Notes under the pieces: model-generated
What the model was told of the DNA's origin: nothing
The model's input: only the letters and a program-made list of their open reading frames with translations
Database searches by the model: none
Assembly (NCBI GenBank): GCA_039191215.1
Contig: JBCCXT010000011.1
Location: forward strand, 15,424 to 79,423
Direction of reading: 5' to 3'
DNA from: HKCCE3408 sp039191215
Lineage (GTDB): Bacteria > Pseudomonadota > Alphaproteobacteria > Rhodobacterales > Rhodobacteraceae
Length of the DNA: 64,000 nucleotides
Position numbers and translations under genes: made by a program
Shown: piece after piece, positions 58,271 through 64,000 of the stretch
How positions within the stretch are numbered: the first letter of the stretch is position 1
How the letters are laid out: the number at the start of each line of letters is the position of its first letter

Positions 58271-58335
58271 CACTGCCTCCTTTTTTCAATTTCCAAGTTG
58301 GACAAACACGCTTCAGCCATCCTATATCTTGAGGG

Positions 58336-58968
58336 ATGGACACCCAAGCCTCTCAAGACCTGCGCAAGTTCTTGGAAAACGCCCGGTTCGGCACAGTTCT
58401 GGCCGACCCGCCCTGGCGCTTTGCAAACCGCACCGGAAAGGTCGCGCCCGAGCATCGCAGGCTCGCGCGTTACCCGACGATGACGCTGGAAGACATCTGC
58501 GCGCTGCCTTTGGCCGAGCATCTCGCCGAGCGCGCGCATTGCTACATGTGGGTGCCCAATGCGCTTTTGCCCGAAGGTCTGCGGGTTCTGCAGGCTTGGG
58601 GATTTACCTACAAATCCAACATCGTTTGGCACAAAGTGCGCAAGGATGGCGGGTCGGACGGGCGCGGTGTGGGCTTTTATTTCCGGAATGTCACCGAACT
58701 TTTGCTGTTCGGCACCCGCGGAAAAGACGCGCGCACCCTGGCGCCCGGACGTCGCCAGGTGAACATGGTGCAGAGCCGCAAACGGGAACATTCGCGCAAA
58801 CCCGACGAGCAATATGATTTGATCGAGGCCTGTTCTTGGGGCCCGTATCTGGAGCTTTTTGGTCGCGGCGTGCGCGATGGATGGACCGTCTGGGGCAATC
58901 AGGCTGACGCCGATTACAAACCTGATTGGGCGACCTACGCGCATAATTCCGGCGTTGCGGCCGAATAG
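58336..58968 (+). CDS. MT-A70-family adenine methyltransferase
   Basis: The 210-residue enzyme has the catalytic DPPW in TVLADPPWRFANRTG near residue 24, LLPEGLRVLQAWGFTYKSNIVW, VTELLLFGTRGKDARTL and the ending PYLELFGRGVRDGWTVWGNQ, all marks of bacterial MT-A70 DNA N6-adenine methyltransferases (M.MunI-like). Target sequence is unknown. The convergent gene, two bases away, encodes a BglII/BstYI-type nuclease, so the two might be a restriction-modification pair. An orphan role in DNA methylation is the alternative. Confidence 0.88.
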   Translation: MDTQASQDLRKFLENARFGTVLADPPWRFANRTGKVAPEHRRLARYPTMTLEDICALPLAEHLAERAHCYMWVPNALLPEGLRVLQAWGFTYKSNIVWHKVRKDGGSDGRGVGFYFRNVTELLLFGTRGKDARTLAPGRRQVNMVQSRKREHSRKPDEQYDLIEACSWGPYLELFGRGVRDGWTVWGNQADADYKPDWATYAHNSGVAAE

Positions 58969-58970
58969 GT

Positions 58971-59744
58971 TCAGGAAAAGAGATCCTCGGGCGGGCTATC
59001 GTCGGTACGATCAGCGATAACATCAGCCGGCAGACCCAACAGGACCAATGGACAGGGATTGCCAACCCCGCGAGCGACACGATCGGCCAGTTTTTCCCAA
59101 TGCGTCGTGGAGGGGCCAAACTTGTCGGCCACAAATTGGCGGGCGAAGGCTTCGGCAAAGCTGTCACCGCGGGCCATGGCGCGGGCCACGATCTCGCGCT
59201 GCCGGGCGGAGCGGTCTTTGACGCCAAACACGGCAAAGCCTGCCTCATCTTTGATCCCACGCTCGCCGATCATGCGGGCGACAAGTGCTTGTAGCCCGGC
59301 CTGAAGTGCGGCCCCGCGCGTGACAATCACACCGGCAGAGATCACCGCTTGGCCATGCAGCCGCTGGAAGTTCTCCAGGTCGCGGTCAAAGAACGGATCT
59401 TTATTGTTCCACTCGATCTCCAACGCCAAAAGCCCGCCGGACGCGCGTCGTATGTGATCAATTTCGTGACTTGTTCCAATGCCTTGCGCGACACCGTCAA
59501 CACTCGTCTCAATCCGGAAATTGTGCTTTTTCCAGCCCGCATCACTCAGCGCGTGGCGCAGCCGGATCGTCGAAGGCGCCTCGCCGCCGCCACCACCGAT
59601 CAGCTCCGTGGCCGACAGGCGAAACGACAAAAGCGCGTCGACAAGTTCGGCTGTTTCGGCGGTGAAATCGACCGACAGGATCGCCTCGGCATGGTTGCGG
59701 GTCATCACATCAAAACCCGCCTCACGCAGCCGCGAAAGGCTCAT
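58971..59744 (-). CDS. BglII/BstYI-type restriction endonuclease-like protein
   Basis: The 257-residue protein resembles the BglII/BstYI family, with the core HEIDHIRRASGGLLALEIEWNNKDPFF-like segment: GTSHEIDHIRR, then ALEIEWNNKDPFFDRDLENF and AVISAGVIVTRGAALQ. The catalytic residues would be Asp96, Glu109 and Glu111; family enzymes use Asp, Glu and Gln, so the last one differs. RGATCY- or AGATCT-like targets are typical for the family. ATG 59744 overlaps the aspS stop (ATGA), so its synthesis may be tied to aspS. The MT-A70 gene is convergent, two bases apart. Confidence 0.78.
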   Translation of the reverse strand: MSLSRLREAGFDVMTRNHAEAILSVDFTAETAELVDALLSFRLSATELIGGGGGEAPSTIRLRHALSDAGWKKHNFRIETSVDGVAQGIGTSHEIDHIRRASGGLLALEIEWNNKDPFFDRDLENFQRLHGQAVISAGVIVTRGAALQAGLQALVARMIGERGIKDEAGFAVFGVKDRSARQREIVARAMARGDSFAEAFARQFVADKFGPSTTHWEKLADRVARGVGNPCPLVLLGLPADVIADRTDDSPPEDLFS

Positions 59745-61510
59745 TCCGGCGGCAAGACCCGAAGGCGCAGCTCCATCATCTGATCGGGCATGGGCTCTGA
59801 CGGGGCACCCATCATCACATCCTCGGCGCGCTGGTTCATAGGGAAAAGCATAACCTCTCGGATATTGGCCGTGTCGGCCAAAAGCATCACCACCCGGTCG
59901 ATGCCAAGCGCACATCCGCCATGTGGGGGCGCACCGTATTGGAACGCGGTGTAGAGCCCGCCAAACCGCGACTTCACCTCGTCCTCGCCATAGCCGGCAA
60001 GCTCAAACGCTTTCAGCATGACGTCGGGCTTGTGGTTTCGGATCGCACCCGAGACAAGCTCATAGCCATTACAAGCCAAGTCGTACTGAAACCCTTTCAC
60101 GGCCAGCGGATCGCCCTCCAGCGCGGCCATCCCGCCTTGCGGCATCGAAAACGGATTATGCTCAAAATCGATGGCGCCCGTTTCGTCATCTTTCTCATAG
60201 ATCGGGAAGTCGACAATCCAGGCGAATGCGAAGCGATTCTCATCGACAAGACCCAATTCGCGCCCGATCTCGGTCCGCGCACGCCCCGCGACGGCTTCAA
60301 AATCAGCCGGCTTGCCGCCGAGGAAAAACGCCGCATCGCCCTGGCCCAGGCCAAGTTGCGCGCGGATCGCCTCGGTCCGCTCCGGCCCGATATTCTTGGC
60401 CAGCGGCCCCGCCGCCCCGTCCTCACGCCAGAAGATGTAGCCCATCCCCGGCAGGCCTTGCGCTTGTGCCCAGGAATTCATTCGGTCGCAGAACTTTCGG
60501 CTGCCGCCCGAGGGGGCAGGAATGGCGCGGATTTGGGTGCCTTCGGCTTCAAGTATCTTGGCAAAGATCGCAAATCCCGACCCGGCGAAATGCTCTGACA
60601 CGTCCTGCATCTCAATCGGGTTTCGCAGATCGGGCTTGTCGGTGCCGTAGACCGCCATCGCCTGGGCGTAAGGGATCTGCGGCCAATCTTGCGGCGCATC
60701 GACCGATCTGCCGCCGCCAAATTCGTCAAACACACCGGCGATGACCGGGGCCACCGTGTCAAACACGTCCTGCTGCTCGACAAAGCTCATCTCCAGGTCG
60801 AGCTGGTAGAAGTCAGTGGGCGAGCGGTCGGCGCGCGGATCCTCGTCGCGGAAACACGGCGCGATCTGGAAATACTTATCAAAGCCCGACACCATCAGAA
60901 GCTGTTTGAATTGCTGTGGCGCTTGCGGCAGCGCGTAAAATTTGCCCGGATGCAGACGGCTGGGCACCAAAAAGTCACGCGCGCCTTCAGGGCTGGAAGC
61001 GGTAATGATCGGCGTTTGGTATTCGCGAAAGTCAAGCGCCCACATGCGCTGGCGAATGGACGCGATGACGTCGGAGCGCAGGACCATATTCTCTTGCATG
61101 ACCTGGCGACGCAGGTCGAGGTACCGGTAACGCAGCCGCGTCTCCTCGGGGTATTCCTGATCGCCGAAAACCTGCAGCGGCAGCTCGCCGGCGGGCCCGA
61201 GAACCTCCATGTCGTAGATAAACACCTCGATCTCGCCGGTGGGGATCTTGGCGTTGACCAGGCTCGCATCGCGCGCCTTCACCTCACCATCGATACGGAT
61301 GCACCATTCCGCGCGGACTTTTTCAACTTCCGCAAAGACGGGGCTGTCGGGGTCGCATAGCACTTGCGTGATCCCGTAATGGTCTCGCAAATCGATGAAC
61401 AGCACACCGCCATGGTCGCGTACCCGGTGCACCCAACCTGAAAGCCGGACAGGCGAGCCGACCTTTGCTTTGGTTAGCGCGGCACACGTGTGGCTGCGAT
61501 AGGCATGCAT
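59741..61510 (-). CDS. aspS: Aspartyl-tRNA synthetase
   Basis: The 589-residue class II enzyme has the bacterial form with an N-terminal OB domain (VRLSGWVHRVRDHGGVLFIDLRDHYGITQV), motif 2 (CFRDEDPRADRSPTDFYQLDLEMSF), the large GAD insertion (residues about 310-410) and motif 3 (GCALGIDRVVMLLADTANIREV). It charges tRNA-Asp, and perhaps tRNA-Asn. The usual bacterial length is matched. The nuclease-like gene starts inside its stop codon. Confidence 0.97.
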   Translation of the reverse strand: MHAYRSHTCAALTKAKVGSPVRLSGWVHRVRDHGGVLFIDLRDHYGITQVLCDPDSPVFAEVEKVRAEWCIRIDGEVKARDASLVNAKIPTGEIEVFIYDMEVLGPAGELPLQVFGDQEYPEETRLRYRYLDLRRQVMQENMVLRSDVIASIRQRMWALDFREYQTPIITASSPEGARDFLVPSRLHPGKFYALPQAPQQFKQLLMVSGFDKYFQIAPCFRDEDPRADRSPTDFYQLDLEMSFVEQQDVFDTVAPVIAGVFDEFGGGRSVDAPQDWPQIPYAQAMAVYGTDKPDLRNPIEMQDVSEHFAGSGFAIFAKILEAEGTQIRAIPAPSGGSRKFCDRMNSWAQAQGLPGMGYIFWREDGAAGPLAKNIGPERTEAIRAQLGLGQGDAAFFLGGKPADFEAVAGRARTEIGRELGLVDENRFAFAWIVDFPIYEKDDETGAIDFEHNPFSMPQGGMAALEGDPLAVKGFQYDLACNGYELVSGAIRNHKPDVMLKAFELAGYGEDEVKSRFGGLYTAFQYGAPPHGGCALGIDRVVMLLADTANIREVMLFPMNQRAEDVMMGAPSEPMPDQMMELRLRVLPPE

Positions 61511-61608
61511 CGGGCGTCCTCTTCCTCGTTAGGCCGCGCCGGTACACCGCGGGGGCCAGGCGAAGTCAAGCCCGTGCCTGCAATCTTGGCGAAAAACGCC
61601 GCGCGCCG

Positions 61609-62487
61609 TCACCCTTGCTCACAAGCCACCGCCTGGGCGACGGCCTCGGGCGAAAAGGGGGCCGTGGCGGAGGCGATGATCGCGCCACCTGATAGGCGTG
61701 CGACCTGCACGGTTTGCCAATTGGCATCGGCCAGCACCATTTCCGGCCCTGCGCCGCAATCGCGGACGCCGCCGGTGATGAAATCCTCACCGATGCGGTG
61801 GTTGGAAAAGCCCGCCGCATTGGCGATCTCGCGCAGCTGCGCCTGGCCGGTCAGCCCGCCGGGCACGTAGCTCCAAATGCGCAAGGTCCGGGCGAGGTGC
61901 GGCCGGTCGACATAAGCGATATCGATCTGACCGTCACCGTTGAAATCGGCAATCCCGACCGGGGCCAGCCAACGGTTCGCCCGGCCGATCGGCGGCGTGG
62001 CGGCGCGTAGTTCCAGACCGTCGCCATCCGGCGTGAGCCCATAGATAGCAAGCTGCGCGCCGTCACTGGCAGAGCTTTGCACAACGACAATCTCGGCATG
62101 GCCGTCGCCGTCCAAATCAGCAAGCCGCGGGGCGATATCTTCGAAAACCTGGGCCTGGGGCAGAACAATCCGCCCCGTAATGCAGTTGGGAAAGTCATCA
62201 AGTTGGGCAACCAAGGCGCCGGCTTCGATCGCATCGCCCAAAACACCGTGGGCATAACGGGTCGTGGGCTCCTCATACCAGGCGGCAACTGGGCCCGGTG
62301 CGGGATCGCCCAAAAAATGCAGGGTGACAGAGCCGGGCATTGCGGCCGCGCGCCAGGGCGGTTCTTCGCAAGCCACAGCCCCCGAGGCACCGATTGCAAT
62401 CAGTATCGCCACCAGCCACGCGCCGCGAGCCTGAGCTGGCCAGCAGCACATCTGTTGACGCGGCGCCACCGGTGCCGTTGCGCTCAT
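61609..62487 (-). CDS. Secreted FG-GAP/VCBS-repeat protein
   Basis: The 292-residue protein has a hydrophobic signal segment (LVAILIAIGASGAVA, residues about 28-43, ahead of CEEPP) and two or more FG-GAP-type repeats with calcium-like loops: LADLDGDGHAEIVVV and IADFNGDGQIDIAYV. It should fold as a beta-propeller outside the cytoplasm. Several cysteines may form disulfides, and a lipoprotein start at AC-EE is possible. ATG 62487 overlaps the TGA of the ferredoxin gene (ATGA). The function is unknown. Confidence 0.82.
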   Translation of the reverse strand: MSATAPVAPRQQMCCWPAQARGAWLVAILIAIGASGAVACEEPPWRAAAMPGSVTLHFLGDPAPGPVAAWYEEPTTRYAHGVLGDAIEAGALVAQLDDFPNCITGRIVLPQAQVFEDIAPRLADLDGDGHAEIVVVQSSASDGAQLAIYGLTPDGDGLELRAATPPIGRANRWLAPVGIADFNGDGQIDIAYVDRPHLARTLRIWSYVPGGLTGQAQLREIANAAGFSNHRIGEDFITGGVRDCGAGPEMVLADANWQTVQVARLSGGAIIASATAPFSPEAVAQAVACEQG

Positions 62488-62807
62488 ATTTGGCGTTCTG
62501 GCATCTGCACAACCAGACCGTCAAAATCCGCAGTGACCTTCAACTGGCAGGTCAGGCGCGAGCGCGCTGGATCGGGCTCGTAGGCAAATTCCAGCATGTC
62601 TTCTTCCATCGGATCAATCGCTGGCAGCTTCTCCACCCAGGCCGGGTCGATATAAACGTGGCAGGTCGAACAGGCACAGGCACCGCCGCAATCAGCCTCG
62701 ATGCCGGGAATATTATTGTCTCGAGCGCCTTCCATAACGGTGAGACCGGGGTCGACATCGACCTCGTGTTTTGTCCCGTTGTGCTCGATATAGGTAATCT
62801 TTGCCAT
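62484..62807 (-). CDS. [2Fe-2S] ferredoxin (adrenodoxin type)
   Basis: The 107-residue electron carrier has the adrenodoxin-type cluster ligands in ADCGGACACSTCHVYI (C-x5-C-x2-C) and a fourth Cys in RLTCQLKVT. The start AKITYIEHNGTKHEVD and the C-terminal DGLVVQMPE are typical of FdxB-like proteins of alphaproteobacteria. ATG 62807 begins the fold; an earlier in-frame start adds seven residues. It may serve iron-sulfur assembly or a P450. Its stop overlaps the FG-GAP gene start. Confidence 0.93.
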   Translation of the reverse strand: MAKITYIEHNGTKHEVDVDPGLTVMEGARDNNIPGIEADCGGACACSTCHVYIDPAWVEKLPAIDPMEEDMLEFAYEPDPARSRLTCQLKVTADFDGLVVQMPERQI

Positions 62808-62896
62808 CTTCCGCCCTTTGGCCGCCATTTGCCACCTGCGCGTTAGGTAACGCGTGCGAAAGGTGCTTTCCAGAGGCCTTGTGGATTTCTAAAAAT

Positions 62897-62911
62897 GTTC
62901 TATTTATGTTC
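62897..62911 (+). promoter_or_regulatory. LexA box GTTCTATTTATGTTC ahead of the dnaE2-tail gene
   Basis: A perfect GTTC-N7-GTTC alphaproteobacterial LexA operator ends two bases before ATG 62914. A -35-like TTGTGG (62879-62884) and a -10-like TATTTAT (62901-62907) flank or overlap it, so transcription would begin at or very near the start codon and be blocked by LexA. Confidence 0.85.
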
Positions 62912-62913
62912 TA

Positions 62914-63297
62914 ATGCAAAGCACCTCTTCATTCTGGCCTCGCCCACCCGCGGTGCTGCCCAACCACATGCTCGACCTGCCGCCTGAAAATGCCCGTGTT
63001 GTGGTGGCCGGGCTTGTTTTGGTGCGTCAGCGGCCGGGCACGGCTAAGGGGGTGATTTTTGTCACGCTTGAAGATGAGTTCGGCATCGTCAACGTGATCG
63101 TCTGGCAAAAACGCTACCTGCAATTCCGCCGCGCCGTGATCGCCGGGCGGATGCTGAAAATTACCGGCAGGCTTCAACGGCAATCCGGCGTCACCCATGT
63201 CATCGCAGAGAAGATCGAAGATGTCTCCGACATGCTCGACAGCCTGCTGCTGAGCGCCCACCAAGAACCCCGTTACGCAGACGGCCCCGATCGATAG
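62914..63297 (+). CDS. DnaE2 (ImuC) C-terminal OB-domain fragment, SOS-type promoter
   Basis: The 127-residue product matches only the C-terminal OB-fold end of the error-prone polymerase DnaE2: VVVAGLVLVRQRPGTAKGVIF, VTLEDEFGIVNVIVWQKRY and MLKITGRLQRQSGVTHVIAE. The polymerase, PHP and finger domains, some 900 residues, are missing. It starts with ATG 62914 two bases after a perfect LexA box, so it looks like an SOS gene in its own right, or the result of an internal deletion that fused the start of dnaE2 to its end. It cannot polymerise DNA. An active role in repair, for example binding single-stranded DNA, is speculative. A decayed transposase lies next to it. Confidence 0.78.
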   Translation: MQSTSSFWPRPPAVLPNHMLDLPPENARVVVAGLVLVRQRPGTAKGVIFVTLEDEFGIVNVIVWQKRYLQFRRAVIAGRMLKITGRLQRQSGVTHVIAEKIEDVSDMLDSLLLSAHQEPRYADGPDR

Positions 63298-63385
63298 CCC
63301 CGCTCAAAGCCACAACACTCACATTCCTGACCCTGACCTTGCCCCGGTCTTAGGGCCGGTTTGATCTGGAATTTTCCGGTTGGGT

Positions 63386-64000
63386 TTAAGTGTTGAGCAG
63401 CAGCGTGGCGACCGCAAGAGTCTCACGCGCGGGCGCGGTGGTTTTCATTTGGAACGTCGATGGCGACAGGTAGCCTAGCGCGGAATGTGGGCTGAGGTGT
63501 TGTAGTGATTTCGCCCTCTCCCGATCTCCTCGCGCGCATGGCGCAGCGCGCGGAACCAATGCAGGCTCACGCATTGGTCTATTACCCGGCAGGCGATCGT
63601 GAAACGATCTGCCGAGAGGGCCGGAATTTGGCGTTGAAACTCTCCACGAACGCGTTCTGCACGGACTTGCCGGGCTCGATGAAGCGCAGCCGCACGCCTG
63701 TTCGCTCCGACCAATCGAACATGGCTTTACTGGCGCCTTCGGGTCCGTTGTTGAGAATCATCTCTTTGGGCAGGCCGATGCGCAGCGCCAGGTCATCCAC
63801 AAACCGGGCAACGCGCGCACCGGGGATCGACACATCGACGATCTGGCCAGGACAGAACCGGCTGTGATCATCCACGATGTTCAGCACCCAAAACCTTCGG
63901 CACGCAGCCAACTGGTCGCTGACAAAGTCCAAGGACCATCGTTGCATCGGCCTTTCCGGCACCTGCGGTGCGATGCGATCCCGCTTGGGCAGCTTGCGCC
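63386..64000 (-). pseudogene. IS3-family transposase OrfB, frameshifted and truncated by window edge
   Basis: On the minus strand, 64000 to about 63582 encodes the DDE core of an IS3-type integrase: RWSLDFVSDQL, VDDHSRFCPGQIVDVS, then ILNNGPEGASKAMFDWSERTG, and GKSVQNAFVESFNAKFR. In the second catalytic position the usual DNGPE is NNGPE, so the Asp is lost. The rest continues in other frames: HWFRALRHAREEIGRGRNHYN around 63480-63545, and PHSALGYLSPSTF around 63440-63490, ending at a stop at 63386. At least two frameshifts show that the gene is dead. The rest of the element lies beyond the right edge. Its end may lie near TGATCTGGAATTTTCC at 63362. Confidence 0.88.

Noticed and set aside
1..64000. 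CRISPR array, prophage or integrative element
   Set aside because: No regularly spaced repeats, phage structural genes or integrase were seen; only one decayed transposase is present.

Overview
The window looks like the chromosome of a marine-type alphaproteobacterium of the Rhodobacteraceae (Roseobacter group). The grounds are a GC-rich sequence with strong codon bias; the classic alphaproteobacterial coxB-ctaB-ctaG-coxC-surf1-thrC order; a LexA box of the alphaproteobacterial GTTC-N7-GTTC type in two places; a MetRS with the alphaproteobacterial FSTS-type loop; and many families typical of Rhodobacterales (DUF1467, DUF3572, DUF2783, MttB-like). This taxonomic reading is inference from family content. 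No database was searched.

Layout. (a) 1-5.6 kb: the 5' end of a betaine-type ABC binding protein, an AbrB-type membrane protein, and a signalling triad of a cysteine-free molybdopterin-fold secreted protein, a hybrid histidine kinase and a divergent LuxR-type response regulator. (b) 5.6-15.1 kb: a carnitine/gamma-butyrobetaine catabolic operon on the minus strand (acyl-CoA dehydrogenase, ADP-forming acyl-CoA ligase, CaiD-like hydratase, dehydrocarnitine cleavage enzyme, carnitine 3-dehydrogenase, CoA-transferase), divergent from a GlxA/CdhR-type AraC regulator. The expected end product is glycine betaine. (c) 15.1-22.3 kb: a homogentisate operon (MarR, MBL-fold protein, DinB, FAD hydroxylase, DUF2783, hmgA, maiA, fahA). 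The hydroxylase pair resembles 3-hydroxyphenylacetate 6-hydroxylase MhaA/MhaB. (d) 22.5-37.6 kb: mixed genes, namely a lone SOS-controlled imuA, an aldo/keto reductase, a degenerate-dehydrogenase/thioesterase fusion, a desaturase, an EF-hand/ECF sigma/metal-sensor module, a PleD-like cyclase, an MttB-like methyltransferase, and an H-NOX-like protein paired with a diguanylate cyclase. (e) 37.7-50.5 kb: metG, an FAD dehydrogenase, and the cytochrome c oxidase operon running into thrC, an M16 peptidase and an acetyltransferase, then tldD. (f) 50.7-62.8 kb: dprA, topA, DUF1467/methylmalonyl-CoA epimerase, a candidate restriction-modification pair (MT-A70 methyltransferase plus BglII/BstYI-type nuclease) next to aspS, and a ferredoxin. 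(g) 62.8-64 kb: a DnaE2 C-terminal fragment directly behind a LexA box, then a decayed IS3-family transposase running off the window.

How parts work together. The carnitine operon, the betaine-type binding protein at the left edge and the distant thioesterase fusion could together take up and convert quaternary amines to glycine betaine. The homogentisate operon feeds fumarate and acetoacetate to central metabolism. Two SOS genes that normally belong to one mutasome operon (imuA-imuB-dnaE2) lie 40 kb apart, one alone and one truncated, each with its own LexA box and an apparently leaderless start.

Most noteworthy: the SOS-driven mini-DnaE2 and orphan imuA; the H-NOX-like protein lacking the heme histidine and the YxSxR arginine, yet still paired with a diguanylate cyclase; the BglII/BstYI-like nuclease translationally coupled to aspS; the degenerate dehydrogenase-thioesterase fusion; and a dispersed repeat placed at the 3' ends of fahA, metG and topA. 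No tRNA, rRNA or CRISPR array was seen.
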